From Acinetobacter junii CIP 64.5 (lineage in GTDB: Bacteria; Pseudomonadota; Gammaproteobacteria; Pseudomonadales; Moraxellaceae), in the NCBI RefSeq assembly GCF_000368765.1, contig NZ_KB849653.1, forward strand, positions 161,760 to 225,759: 64,000 nucleotides of DNA, in the 5' to 3' direction. Within the stretch, counting starts at the first letter, position 1; each line of letters starts with the position of its first letter. The position numbers were made by a program, and so were the translations under genes. Below the pieces are notes generated by a model. That model made no database searches, had not been told where the DNA came from, and worked only from the letters and a program-made list of their open reading frames with translations. Below are positions 53,210 to 62,086 of the stretch, piece after piece.

Positions 53210-53937
53210 GTATGAATGAGCATACTTTTCAGCAGACCCAACATGTTTTTTGTAACTGGCTGCGTGATCCAAATTCAGTAAAAGCAGTGTCTTTTGCTTT
53301 GGATCGTATGCAAGTTTATCGAGAACTGTTGTTCAACAATGTTTGCTCATTTATCAATTTGGTTTATCCGGTGGCTCGATCTTTATTGCCTGAGCAGCAA
53401 TGGCAACAGTTACTGGCGGATTTTTTTCGAGAATCTCAGAATCAGTCTCCGCTTTATAACGATATCTCATTGCAATTCAGAGAGTTTCTCACAGAAAAAC
53501 AGCATCCTATTTTATTTGAATATCCGTGGCTTACTGAGCTGTTGCAATACGAATGGCTTGAACTGTACTTGGATACACTTGAAATTGAAGATGTTACTTT
53601 GAATGCCGAATTAAATTGGCAGCTGACTACACAAGTTTGGGTGTTGGTGTATCAATATCCTGTTTACCAGTGGTCAATCAATCAAATTAACAAAGATCCC
53701 GCTCCAAGTGCCATCATGGTTTGGCGAAACAAACATGATCGGGTTTGTGTTGAATTATTGACTCCATTAACCGCTTATCTAATAGAGCAATTAGCACAAC
53801 AACCATTGCCGCGAATAGCACTCGCTGAGTTTATCCAGCAAATAATTCCTGATCTATCGTTCAGTGAAGTGAATACTCAACTGGATGAACTTGCAGAAGA
53901 TTTGATCCGCTTAGAATTGTTATACAAACCTGACTAG
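53206..53937 (+). CDS. hvfC: DUF2063 partner protein (HvfC/BufC type)
   Basis: This 243-residue protein has an N-terminal DUF2063 domain with the pattern RMQVYRELLFNNVCSFINLV, FPV-like YPVARSLLPEQQW and PLYNDISLQFREFL. Partners of this kind bind the precursor and present it to the DUF692 enzyme. The C-terminal half is more variable and may hold a winged-helix-like element (LAEFIQQIIPDLSFSEVNTQ). Its ATG overlaps the hvfB stop by four bases (ATGA). It is followed within 17 bases by the ECF sigma gene. Confidence 0.9.
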   Translation: MSMNEHTFQQTQHVFCNWLRDPNSVKAVSFALDRMQVYRELLFNNVCSFINLVYPVARSLLPEQQWQQLLADFFRESQNQSPLYNDISLQFREFLTEKQHPILFEYPWLTELLQYEWLELYLDTLEIEDVTLNAELNWQLTTQVWVLVYQYPVYQWSINQINKDPAPSAIMVWRNKHDRVCVELLTPLTAYLIEQLAQQPLPRIALAEFIQQIIPDLSFSEVNTQLDELAEDLIRLELLYKPD

Positions 53938-53953
53938 CATAGTGAGAAACGCG

Positions 53954-54571
53954 ATGCCTGAAATGACAACATCGAATGCTAATGCATCGCAGCAACTGTA
54001 TAACGATGATTTTCTGATGGAACTACGACAACAAATGATGAAATTTGCAGTATTGCAACTTTCTTCATTTCATCAAGCTGAGGATGTTGTGCAAGAAGCT
54101 TTAGTCAGTGCTTTACAACATTCAGGTTCTTTTTCTGGTCGATCAGCATTTAAAACATGGGTATTTGCTATTTTAAAAAATAAAATTGTTGATCTGATTC
54201 GTCAGAAGCAACGTTTAGTCAGTATGTCTGAATTGTTTGATACGGAAGAAAATGAGCGAAGCGTGGATGAGTTGTTTGATGCTTCAGGGCATTGGCAAAA
54301 ATCAGAAAGACCAAAAGCATGGTTGAATCCTGAGGAAATGATGGAGCAGCAAGATTTTTGGATGATTTTCGATACCTGTTTGAATCATTTACCAGCAAAG
54401 TATGCACAAGTGTTTATGTTGCGGGAAATGATAGAACTTAGTTCAGATGAAATCTGTGAGAAATTAGAGCTAAGTGTCTCAAACTTGAACGTTTTAATGT
54501 ATCGCAGTCGAACCAGACTACGTGAATGCTTAGAAAACAAATGGTTACTTCAGGAGGATTGTTCATGTTGA
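53954..54571 (+). CDS. ECF-family RNA polymerase sigma factor
   Basis: The 205-residue protein has a sigma-70 region 2 (LSSFHQAEDVVQEALVSALQ, then FKTWVFAILKNKIVDLIRQK) and region 4 (LPAKYAQVFMLREMIELSSD, with the recognition helix ELSVSNLNVLMYRSRTRLRE). A segment of about 40 residues separates them. The ATG at 53954 (MPEMTTSNA) is preferred; a GTG at 53942 is in frame. It lies in the hvf operon and overlaps the anti-sigma gene by seven bases. By position and paired promoter elements it probably drives this locus. Confidence 0.93.
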   Translation: MPEMTTSNANASQQLYNDDFLMELRQQMMKFAVLQLSSFHQAEDVVQEALVSALQHSGSFSGRSAFKTWVFAILKNKIVDLIRQKQRLVSMSELFDTEENERSVDELFDASGHWQKSERPKAWLNPEEMMEQQDFWMIFDTCLNHLPAKYAQVFMLREMIELSSDEICEKLELSVSNLNVLMYRSRTRLRECLENKWLLQEDCSC

Positions 54572-54756
54572 CGTGCCGAGAAGCGACCCAATTGCTTTCA
54601 GAAAAACAAGATCGGACACTGAACTTCAAAGAAATGAGTGCCTTACAGTTTCATGTGGTGATGTGTAGTTCGTGTCGACGTTTTGGCAAGCAGATGAAGA
54701 GCTTAAGTTTGTTATCAAAACAATATAAAAAATTTGATGAAAAACAGAAAGATTAA
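54565..54756 (+). CDS. Short zinc-finger anti-sigma factor (ZAS type)
   Basis: The 63-residue protein has the zf-HC2 anti-sigma pattern H30-x3-C34-x2-C37 (HVVMCSSC) with an upstream cysteine at residue 4, so it can bind zinc through a ZAS fold. It has no transmembrane segment, which makes it a soluble, perhaps redox- or metal-sensing, inhibitor of the sigma factor. The ATG at 54565 has an excellent AGGAGG ribosome-binding site and overlaps the sigma stop by seven bases. A longer frame from 54526 lies wholly inside the sigma gene and is not used. Confidence 0.85.
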   Translation: MLTCREATQLLSEKQDRTLNFKEMSALQFHVVMCSSCRRFGKQMKSLSLLSKQYKKFDEKQKD

Positions 54757-54759
54757 AAT

Positions 54760-54790
54760 AAGAAAGCCTCATATTTCATGAGGCTTTCTT
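54760..54790. terminator. Terminator of the hvf operon and etfD (convergent)
   Basis: A 12-bp perfect stem (AGAAAGCCTCAT / ATGAGGCTTTCT) with a short loop lies between two convergent genes. The flanking A and T are few but symmetrical, so it may act in both directions. Confidence 0.85.
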
Positions 54791-54834
54791 AGCTTAATTC
54801 GTACTAAAAACTGAGTTTCAGCACAAATTAAAAA

Positions 54835-56547
54835 TTACATATTCGGGTAGTTTGGACCACCGCCACCTTCTGGCGTTACCCATGTAATGTTCTGTGATGG
54901 GTCTTTAATATCACAAGTCTTACAGTGTACACAGTTCGCAGCGTTGATTTGGAAGCGTTTAGAACCGTCATCATTTTCCATCACTTCATAAACACCAGCA
55001 GGGCAATAACGTTGAGCAGGCTCATCCCATTTTGGTAAGTTTACGTTGACTGGAATAGATGGATCAGTCAGCTTCAAGTGAGCTGGTTGATTCTCTTCGT
55101 GTACAGTATTTGAAATAAAGACAGAAGATAAACGATCAAATACTAACTTACCATCAGCTTTCGGATAGTTAGGTTTGAATGTTGACGCATCTACAGTTTT
55201 AAGAGCAGCAAAGTCTTGTTTTAAGTCATGTAATGTAAATGGTACTTTAAAGACATTTTGGTCAATAAAGTTGAACGCACCACCAATCCATGTACCAAAC
55301 TTATGCATCGCTGGACCAAAGTTACGCGCTTGATATAACTCTTCTTTTAACCAAGAGTTGTTATATTTATCTGTATAAGCAGTTAACTCTTTAGCAAAAT
55401 GATCATCGCCTTCAAGTACACGAGCAATGGCAAGATCACCACCTTTTGCTACACCAGCAGCGATAGCTTCAAATACAGCCTCGCCACATAACATGCCTGA
55501 CTTCATTGCAGTGTGTGAGCCTTTGATTTTTGAGAAGTTCAAGAAACCAGCATCATCACCGATCAAGCAACCGCCTGGGAATGTTAGTTTAGGTAAAGAG
55601 TTGAAACCACCTTTCACTACCGCACGCGCGCCGTAAGAAATACGCTTACCACCCTCTAGGAATTGCTTAATCGTTGGGTGTGTTTTCCAACGTTGCATTT
55701 CCATGAATGGATACATGTGAGGGTTTTCGTAAGATAAGTCTACAATCATACCCAAAGTAACTTGGTTATTTTCAGCGTGATATAACCACCAACCACCTGC
55801 AGAACCTGTCTCAGACAAAGGCCAACCCGCACCATGCATTACAAGACCAGGCTTGTGTTTTGCAGGATCGATTTCCCAAAGTTCTTTGATACCAATACCG
55901 TAATGTTGTGGATCAGCATCTTTATCTAAGTTGTATTTAGCAATTAAACGCTTACCGAGGTGACCACGGCAACCTTCAGCGAATAATGTATATTTCGCAT
56001 GAAGTTCATAACCAGGAGTAAAGTTGTGTGTTGGCTCACCATTTTTGCCAATACCCATATCACCTGTTTGGATGCCTTTTACAGTACCATCTTCATGATA
56101 AAGTACTTCAGATGCAGCAAAACCAGGGAAAATAGAAACTTCTAATTCTTCAGCTTTTTGACCTAACCAACGAACAACGTTACCAAGAGAAATGACATAG
56201 TTCCCTTCGTTGTGCATTGATTTAGGAACCATCCAATACGGCATCTTTTGTGCTTTAGTATCAGATAATAAGAAATAAGTTTCGTCATCCGTTACAGGAA
56301 CATTCAGCGGAGCGCCTTCTTCTTTCCAGTTCGGGAACAATTCATTCATGGCACGTGGTTCAAGTACAGCACCAGAAAGGATATGCGCACCAACTTCAGA
56401 GCCTTTTTCAACCACACAGACTGAAAGGTCAGGTAGGTTGTTTTCAATCGCTAATTGACGAATTTTAATCGCAGCAGATAAACCCGCAGGTCCAGCGCCT
56501 ACGATCACTACGTCAAACTCCATCGCTTCACGTTCGATGTGTTCCAT
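54835..56547 (-). CDS. etfD: Electron transfer flavoprotein-ubiquinone oxidoreductase
   Basis: ETF-QO passes electrons from electron transfer flavoprotein to ubiquinone during fatty acid and amino acid oxidation. The 570-residue protein has the N-terminal FAD motif VVIVGAGPAGLSAAIKI, the FAD/quinone region LIGDDAGFLNFSKIKGSHTA, and a C-terminal [4Fe-4S] ferredoxin-like cluster with C-P-A-G-V-Y-E and CVHCKTCDIKDP. The ATG at 56547 (MEHIEREAM) is chosen for its GAGGAGTCC ribosome-binding site; the frame is open 10 codons further upstream. It converges with the hvf operon. Confidence 0.95.
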   Translation of the reverse strand: MEHIEREAMEFDVVIVGAGPAGLSAAIKIRQLAIENNLPDLSVCVVEKGSEVGAHILSGAVLEPRAMNELFPNWKEEGAPLNVPVTDDETYFLLSDTKAQKMPYWMVPKSMHNEGNYVISLGNVVRWLGQKAEELEVSIFPGFAASEVLYHEDGTVKGIQTGDMGIGKNGEPTHNFTPGYELHAKYTLFAEGCRGHLGKRLIAKYNLDKDADPQHYGIGIKELWEIDPAKHKPGLVMHGAGWPLSETGSAGGWWLYHAENNQVTLGMIVDLSYENPHMYPFMEMQRWKTHPTIKQFLEGGKRISYGARAVVKGGFNSLPKLTFPGGCLIGDDAGFLNFSKIKGSHTAMKSGMLCGEAVFEAIAAGVAKGGDLAIARVLEGDDHFAKELTAYTDKYNNSWLKEELYQARNFGPAMHKFGTWIGGAFNFIDQNVFKVPFTLHDLKQDFAALKTVDASTFKPNYPKADGKLVFDRLSSVFISNTVHEENQPAHLKLTDPSIPVNVNLPKWDEPAQRYCPAGVYEVMENDDGSKRFQINAANCVHCKTCDIKDPSQNITWVTPEGGGGPNYPNM

Positions 56548-56734
56548 GTAGGACTCCTCATATTTTAAGGGTGGCAACCGTAATCATTGCTATTCGGTGC
56601 TGCCATGAGTGTTCTGAATTGCCAAGCACAAAACTATCTATTGCGCTTGCAAACGTTTGGGATAGTATAGTTTTAAACCTTGATCTCGCCAATTGGCTGA
56701 GTGGTCATATTTTCCCGTCAGCAAGGCATAAACT

Positions 56735-57346
56735 ATGATAAATGAAAATGATTCTCCACAGAATACAGGAAAAATCGTGTTGTCTGATGATAAAAACTTA
56801 ATGAACATTGCACAATACTTAAAAGATGTACAGCAAAGTCACAAAAGGTCAATTCCACCTTTAGACCAATGGCATCCAAAGCATTGTGGCAAAATGGATT
56901 TGAAAGTAAAAGCCAATGGAGAGTGGTGGCACGAAGGTCAATTGGTTAAGCGTCAGGCACTCTTGGATCTGTTTAGTAAAGTGCTTTGGAAAGAAGATGG
57001 AAAATTCTACTTAAAAACACCAGTTGAACAGATTGAAATTGAAGTTGAAGATGAGCCTTTACTCATCAATCAAGCTGATCAAATAGAACTAAATGGAAAA
57101 AAATATCTACAACTTACGACCAGTAATCAAGATGTCGTCATTGTGGATGAACAGCATCCGATTTTTATGCGTGAATATGCAGGTGAGTTAAGACCTTATG
57201 TTCATGTTCGATTTGGAATCAATGCCTTGATTCAGCGTCAAAGTTTTTATCATCTCGTGAATTACGGCACTTTGTCTGAAAATTCACAAGGTGAAGCTGT
57301 TTTAACATTAAAAAGTGGTGATTTAGTCTTGCATTTGAGCACCTGA
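56735..57346 (+). CDS. DUF1285 family protein
   Basis: The 203-residue protein matches the DUF1285 pattern: PPLDQWHPKHCGKMDLKVKA, GEWWHEGQLVKRQALLDLF and a C-terminal part with RPYVHVRFGINALIQRQSFY. The family is widespread in proteobacteria, has a two-domain beta-rich fold and no known function. A GGCAAGG ribosome-binding site lies before the ATG. murI follows 44 bases later and may be co-transcribed. Confidence 0.83.
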   Translation: MINENDSPQNTGKIVLSDDKNLMNIAQYLKDVQQSHKRSIPPLDQWHPKHCGKMDLKVKANGEWWHEGQLVKRQALLDLFSKVLWKEDGKFYLKTPVEQIEIEVEDEPLLINQADQIELNGKKYLQLTTSNQDVVIVDEQHPIFMREYAGELRPYVHVRFGINALIQRQSFYHLVNYGTLSENSQGEAVLTLKSGDLVLHLST

Positions 57347-57390
57347 GGTTTAATCTTTAACAGAGATATTCCACCACTACGTTTTCGTGT

Positions 57391-58263
57391 ATGACAGCTG
57401 TTCAACCTATCGCAGAGTTATTAAATCCTATGCCTCATGCATCCTCAGATGCTCCGATAGGTGTATTTGATTCTGGGATTGGAGGCTTGTCGATTGCTCA
57501 AGAAATTGCCTCTCATTTACCCAATGAGCGCATTCTTTATTATGCTGACACCGCTCATGTACCTTATGGGGCGCGTTCTGATCAAGAAATTCGTGAGCTA
57601 ACAGCAAAAGCAATTGAATGGCTTTATAGGCAAGGTTGCAAAATCGCCGTCGTTGCTTGTAATACTGCATCAGCATTTAGTTTGGATTATCTGCGTGAAC
57701 ATTATGGTGAGCATTTTCCGATTGTAGGCTTAGTGCCAGCGTTGAAACCTGCTGTACTTCAGACGCAATCAAAAGTCGTCGCTGTGCTAGCAACACCTGC
57801 AACGTTTCGTGGTAAGTTAATTAAAGAAGTCATGCTTAAGTTTGCTGAGCCTGCAGGTGTGAAGGTTTTAACTGTTACGAGCCTCAAACTTGTGCCTTTT
57901 GTAGAGGCGGGAGAGCAGATGAGTGAAGCATGTTTAGTTGAGCTTCATAATATTTTGCAACCAGTGGTAGATCAGGGTGCAGATTTTCTTGTACTAGGCT
58001 GCACTCATTATCCATTTTTGAAAGATGCTATTCGTCAGATTTTTAATGAAAAGTTAAAATTAATCGATTCAGGACAAGCAGTTGCGCGACAAACAGCGTA
58101 TATTTTAATAAAAAATAGGTTATTATGTGACAAAATAAGTCATAATATTACACGTATTGAATGTTTCGTTAGTGGACAGAATGCAGTCGAGTTACATCCC
58201 GTAGTTCAGCATCTTATGTCGTCACAATTGACGTGGACAATCAATAATTTGGATGAAGTTTAG
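57391..58263 (+). CDS. murI: Glutamate racemase
   Basis: MurI makes D-glutamate for peptidoglycan. The 290-residue protein has the substrate-binding start IGVFDSGIGGLSIAQEI, the first catalytic cysteine in VACNTASAF and the second in LGCTHYPFL, plus the serine/aspartate region YYADTAHVPYGARS. The N-terminus is about 20 residues longer than the FDSGIGG start needs, so the ATG inside at residue 14 is an alternative. Length is normal for the family. Confidence 0.95.
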   Translation: MTAVQPIAELLNPMPHASSDAPIGVFDSGIGGLSIAQEIASHLPNERILYYADTAHVPYGARSDQEIRELTAKAIEWLYRQGCKIAVVACNTASAFSLDYLREHYGEHFPIVGLVPALKPAVLQTQSKVVAVLATPATFRGKLIKEVMLKFAEPAGVKVLTVTSLKLVPFVEAGEQMSEACLVELHNILQPVVDQGADFLVLGCTHYPFLKDAIRQIFNEKLKLIDSGQAVARQTAYILIKNRLLCDKISHNITRIECFVSGQNAVELHPVVQHLMSSQLTWTINNLDEV

Positions 58264-58373
58264 ATATTAAGCTCGACTCATACCATATTTAAAATTTTAT
58301 TTGGGGTTATCTGTTAATAGGTTTTTGGGCGGTTTAGCTTAAACTTATGGATAAGTGAAGTGGGGCACAGGCT

Positions 58374-59402
58374 ATGCAAGATACTCGTTATCAAGTCTTT
58401 ATTTCTACGTCTGGCAATGAAATGCAACCAGAGCGAGCAGTACTGACTCAAACTTTGGTGGGAATGGGCTTTTTCTCTTGGGGCTTGGAACAACGCACGC
58501 CATTGAGCACATCGATCGCCCGACGTCAAATTGATGACTGCGATTACGTGGTGATTTTGCTTGGCAGCCAGTATGGAGAACAATCTGTGTCTGGCGTAGG
58601 TTATATGCATTTAGAGTATATCTATGCGATGACCAAGCAAAAACCTGTGATTGTATTTATGCATGAAGATCCCGACTCGCGTGACTTACAATTGCAAGAT
58701 AATAAACCTGAATTAAAAGAAAAATTTAAAGAGTTTAGAAAACAGCTACAGCATGATGTTGATCAAATATTTACATACCGTACCTTAAGAGATTTGGAAC
58801 TAGCTGTTCGTTCGAGCATGCCACAAATGTTAGAGCGTTATCCTGTGGTAGGTTGGGTACGTCCTCAGAACACTCAAGTTTTACAAGATGAGATCGATAG
58901 TTTACGCGCCAAACTAAAACAACTCGAAACTGAGATGGGTAGTCGTGAAGCAGATCCAATTTCAATGTTACCTAAGGTTTCAATGCATGAGCTTTATTCT
59001 TTTGAATATCGTATGCATGCCTATCAAGATGGTAATTTTAAAGACATCAAAACGTTCCGTAAATTAACATGGGCACAATTGCTCAATGTACTTGGTTCAT
59101 CTTTTGTTAGTCCAACTCCTGAAGAATATTTTTCAAAACGTATGAATGAATATTTAAATGAAACAGGTTTGGAGGATGCGCGTAAAGAGATGCCAAGAGC
59201 ACACGCCGTTTCAAGAGCACAGATCAATATACGTGCTTTGCATGAGATAAAAATGCAAATGCGTCAGAATGAATGGATTGTACCTACGGGACGTGATGAT
59301 CGCCAACGTATGTTATGGCAGCTGACGCATAAAGCTCAAAAGCTATTGGAAAGTAATGTCCTAGATAGTAATCGGGTTTTTCAATTTAAAACAATGCATT
59401 AA
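58374..59402 (+). CDS. DUF4062 domain protein
   Basis: The 342-residue protein has an N-terminal DUF4062 domain (YQVFISTSGNEMQPERAVLT, then SIARRQIDDCDYVVILLGSQ and YMHLEYIYAM), a nucleotide/TIR-like Rossmann fold found in many proteins of unknown role, some in stress or defence settings. A coiled-coil linker (DEIDSLRAKLKQLETEM) joins it to a helical C-terminal domain (KTFRKLTWAQLLNVLGSSF) with no recognised family. It stands alone between murI and hemH with a GGGGCACAGG-like upstream site. The function is unknown. Confidence 0.8.
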   Translation: MQDTRYQVFISTSGNEMQPERAVLTQTLVGMGFFSWGLEQRTPLSTSIARRQIDDCDYVVILLGSQYGEQSVSGVGYMHLEYIYAMTKQKPVIVFMHEDPDSRDLQLQDNKPELKEKFKEFRKQLQHDVDQIFTYRTLRDLELAVRSSMPQMLERYPVVGWVRPQNTQVLQDEIDSLRAKLKQLETEMGSREADPISMLPKVSMHELYSFEYRMHAYQDGNFKDIKTFRKLTWAQLLNVLGSSFVSPTPEEYFSKRMNEYLNETGLEDARKEMPRAHAVSRAQINIRALHEIKMQMRQNEWIVPTGRDDRQRMLWQLTHKAQKLLESNVLDSNRVFQFKTMH

Positions 59403-59471
59403 ACCAATTTAAAAAAGAATCATAAAGCTGCTAAAGTAATTGAAGAAATTCAGCTATAGCGGAAACGATCT

Positions 59472-60488
59472 ATGTCAGCGACACCAAAACCAAAAGTCAC
59501 TGTGATTTTAGCAAATTTAGGTACGCCCGACGAAGCGACTGCACCAGCAGTACGTCGTTTTTTGAAGCAATTTTTATCTGACACGCGTGTAATTGAAATA
59601 CCAAAATTTATTTGGTGGGTGATTCTACATGCTTTTGTTCTTCCATTTCGCCCAAAACGGGTTGCTCAAGCGTATGCCACAGTTTGGTCAACTGACTCAC
59701 CAATGCGTGAAATTGTTCTCAAACAAACACAATTGATAAAACAGCGTTTGCTAGATGAAAATCATCAATTTGACTTAACGGTTGTGCCTGCCATGACTTA
59801 TGGTCAACCAAGCATTTATGCAGTATTTGAGCAACTTGAGAAAGTGCCTCAAGAGCATGTGATTTTATTACCATTATTCCCGCAATATTCTGCGACATCG
59901 ACTGCGCCTTTATATGATGCTTTTGCACGATGGATTCCAAATCAGCGCCATTTGCCTGGAATAACCATGATCAAAGATTATTATCAGCATCCATTATTCA
60001 TTCAAGCTTTGGTGGATAGTGTGCTTGCTTATCAAGAGCAGCACGGAAAACCTGAAAAATTATTGATGTCATTTCATGGTATTCCTCAGCCTTATGCAGA
60101 CAAAGGTGATCCTTATGCAGATCGTTGTCGTATGACCGCAAAATTGGTTGCTGAAGCATTGCATTTAAATGAAGATGAATGGGCAATCAGTTTCCAATCT
60201 CGTTTTGGTAAACAAGAGTGGGTTAAACCTTATACCGATGTTTTATTGGAACAATGGGGACAAGCAGGGGTTCGATCTGTACAAGTGCTGAGTCCTGCTT
60301 TTTCAGCAGATTGTCTGGAAACATTAGAAGAATTGGCAGTTGAAAATAAAGAAACTTTCCAACACGCTGGTGGTGGAGAATATGCTTATATTCCTGCATT
60401 AAATACTGACCAAGCACATATAGATTTGCTTGCAAGTCTGGTTCAGGCTAATCTTGATGCTCTTACTCATACCTTAGCTCATCGTTAA
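59472..60488 (+). CDS. hemH: Ferrochelatase
   Basis: HemH inserts Fe2+ into protoporphyrin IX in the last step of heme synthesis. The 338-residue protein has the start [20 protein letters not shown], the catalytic histidine in [20 protein letters not shown] and the conserved [15 protein letters not shown] motif [18 protein letters not shown], plus the [15 protein letters not shown] segment. It is the normal length. It lies upstream of a GloB-like hydrolase gene 30 bases away. Confidence 0.96.
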   Translation: MSATPKPKVTVILANLGTPDEATAPAVRRFLKQFLSDTRVIEIPKFIWWVILHAFVLPFRPKRVAQAYATVWSTDSPMREIVLKQTQLIKQRLLDENHQFDLTVVPAMTYGQPSIYAVFEQLEKVPQEHVILLPLFPQYSATSTAPLYDAFARWIPNQRHLPGITMIKDYYQHPLFIQALVDSVLAYQEQHGKPEKLLMSFHGIPQPYADKGDPYADRCRMTAKLVAEALHLNEDEWAISFQSRFGKQEWVKPYTDVLLEQWGQAGVRSVQVLSPAFSADCLETLEELAVENKETFQHAGGGEYAYIPALNTDQAHIDLLASLVQANLDALTHTLAHR

Positions 60489-60518
60489 GACGATCTTCTT
60501 TCACGCCAGAGGTTTTTT

Positions 60519-61163
60519 ATGCTGCAAGTCAAAATTGTTCCTGTTACCGCATTTGCTCAAAATTGCTCAATTTTATGGGACAGTGAAAGCAAAGAGGCGG
60601 TTTTGATTGATGCAGGTGGCGATGCAGCAGTACTAAAAAAAGAAGTTGAGGCTTTGGGTTTAACCGTTAAAGCATTATGGTTAACTCACGGACATCTTGA
60701 TCATGCTGGTGCTGTAGGAGAATTGGCTGAAGCTTGGAAAATTCCTGTGATTGGTCCGCATAAAGAAGACCAATTCTGGTTAGATATGATTCAAGAAGTC
60801 TCAGCACGTTATGGTTTCCCAATTCCCCAACCTGTTAAAGTCGATCAGTGGTTAGAAGGTGGTGAAACCTTAAAACTGGGTGAAGACGAGTTCGAGGTGC
60901 GTTTTGCACCAGGACATACACCTGGTCATGTGATGTTTTACAATCAAAAGCATGGTTTGCTTTGGACGGGTGATGTGTTGTTTAAAGGCTCGATTGGACG
61001 TACAGATTTTCCAAAAGGAAATCATCAGCAGTTACTCGATTCGATTAAAAGAGAATGCTTTAGCTTACCTGATGAAACTCAGTTTATTTCGGGTCATGGT
61101 CCAATCAGCACAATCGGTTACGAGAAACAATTCAACCCATTCGTTGCAAGTAAAGCTGGCTAA
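60519..61163 (+). CDS. MBL-fold metallo-hydrolase (GloB/GloC-like)
   Basis: This is a 214-residue single-domain metallo-beta-lactamase-fold hydrolase like GloC (YcbL), a type II glyoxalase. Zinc ligands are visible: H-x-H-x-D-H in [11 protein letters not shown], His in GHTPGHVMF, Asp in WTGDVLF and the last His in ISGHGPIS. An AGAGG ribosome-binding site precedes the ATG. The gene overlaps the convergent yacG by four bases at the 3' end. Confidence 0.9.
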   Translation: MLQVKIVPVTAFAQNCSILWDSESKEAVLIDAGGDAAVLKKEVEALGLTVKALWLTHGHLDHAGAVGELAEAWKIPVIGPHKEDQFWLDMIQEVSARYGFPIPQPVKVDQWLEGGETLKLGEDEFEVRFAPGHTPGHVMFYNQKHGLLWTGDVLFKGSIGRTDFPKGNHQQLLDSIKRECFSLPDETQFISGHGPISTIGYEKQFNPFVASKAG

Positions 61164-61351
61164 TCCTCGTATTCATCTTCATGACGTTTATCGCCTGCCT
61201 GAGGTGCGTCTTGGGTAGGCAGTTTATATTCATCGTTTGCCCAAGCCCCTAAATCAATCAGCTTACAACGCTCTGAGCAAAATGGGCGAAATTCATTACC
61301 TTCCCAAGTGCTGTCTTGTCCACAACGTGGGCAGGGGAATGTACGTGGCAT
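61160..61351 (-). CDS. yacG: DNA gyrase inhibitor/zinc-binding protein YacG
   Basis: YacG binds GyrB and inhibits gyrase in E. coli. The 63-residue protein has the zinc motif CPRCG near residue 7 and CSERC further on ([17 protein letters not shown]), all four cysteines present, then an acidic, disordered tail. It ends with four bases overlapping the convergent hydrolase gene. coaE, which often sits beside yacG, is not here. Confidence 0.92.
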   Translation of the reverse strand: MPRTFPCPRCGQDSTWEGNEFRPFCSERCKLIDLGAWANDEYKLPTQDAPQAGDKRHEDEYED

Positions 61352-61441
61352 AGAAAATTCCTACATCAAAAACAAATAGATTAGGCAAAAGCAAAGTGAA
61401 TTGTTAGACTTATGCCGATTTCTAGATAGTTTGATGTGAAT

Positions 61442-62086
61442 ATGTCGATTCGTCAATTTCAAGCGCACCGAATGCAAGCACCACGTGATTTTCAGGTGAT
61501 TCCGAATAAGCCGATTTGTGTTGAAATCGGTGCGGGTAAGGGTAAACATGCTTTACTGTTCACAGGGCAAAATCCGCAAACGACGTTGTATGCTATCGAA
61601 CGAACTAAAGAAAAATTTTTAGCGATGCAAAAACAGCATCAGCTTGAACCACGTGAATATTTATACCCGATACATGCTGATGCTTTGCCTTGGGTCGTAC
61701 ATGCTTTGCATCCTGCACAGGTAGAACAATTTTTTATTCTTTATCCAAACCCAGAACCCCATAATCCAGCACAGCGTTGGTTAAATATGCCGTTCTTTGA
61801 GTTTTTACTTTCACGTCTTCAGCCGAATGGCACCATTACTTTAGCGAGTAATATTGAAGAGTATATTGATGAAGCTGAACAGCAATTGATTCAATTGTGG
61901 AAGTTGCCTTATGAAAAGCAAAAAATAGCAACAGACTCTGCACGTACACATTTTGAAGTCAAATACTTGGAACGTGGTGAACTTTGCCAACAGTTGATCA
62001 TCACAAAACCTGAAAATTATTCGACTCGTTTTGATGATTTTGCACCTTTGCAAGGTCAAAATGTTCAAGAGCAATCTGATGTCTAA
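61442..62086 (+). CDS. TrmB-like SAM-dependent methyltransferase
   Basis: The 214-residue protein resembles the tRNA (guanine-N7) methyltransferase TrmB in its SAM motif VEIGAGKGKHAL and in the NPEP-type motif FILYPNPEPHNPAQRWLNMP. TrmB normally has a longer C-terminal segment and the (F/Y)PDPW motif; here YPNPEP replaces it. It could be the organism's tRNA methyltransferase or a paralog with another target. The ATG at 61442 (MSIRQFQAHR) is used; a GTG at 61436 is in frame. It overlaps the following flavoprotein gene by eight bases. Confidence 0.78.
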   Translation: MSIRQFQAHRMQAPRDFQVIPNKPICVEIGAGKGKHALLFTGQNPQTTLYAIERTKEKFLAMQKQHQLEPREYLYPIHADALPWVVHALHPAQVEQFFILYPNPEPHNPAQRWLNMPFFEFLLSRLQPNGTITLASNIEEYIDEAEQQLIQLWKLPYEKQKIATDSARTHFEVKYLERGELCQQLIITKPENYSTRFDDFAPLQGQNVQEQSDV

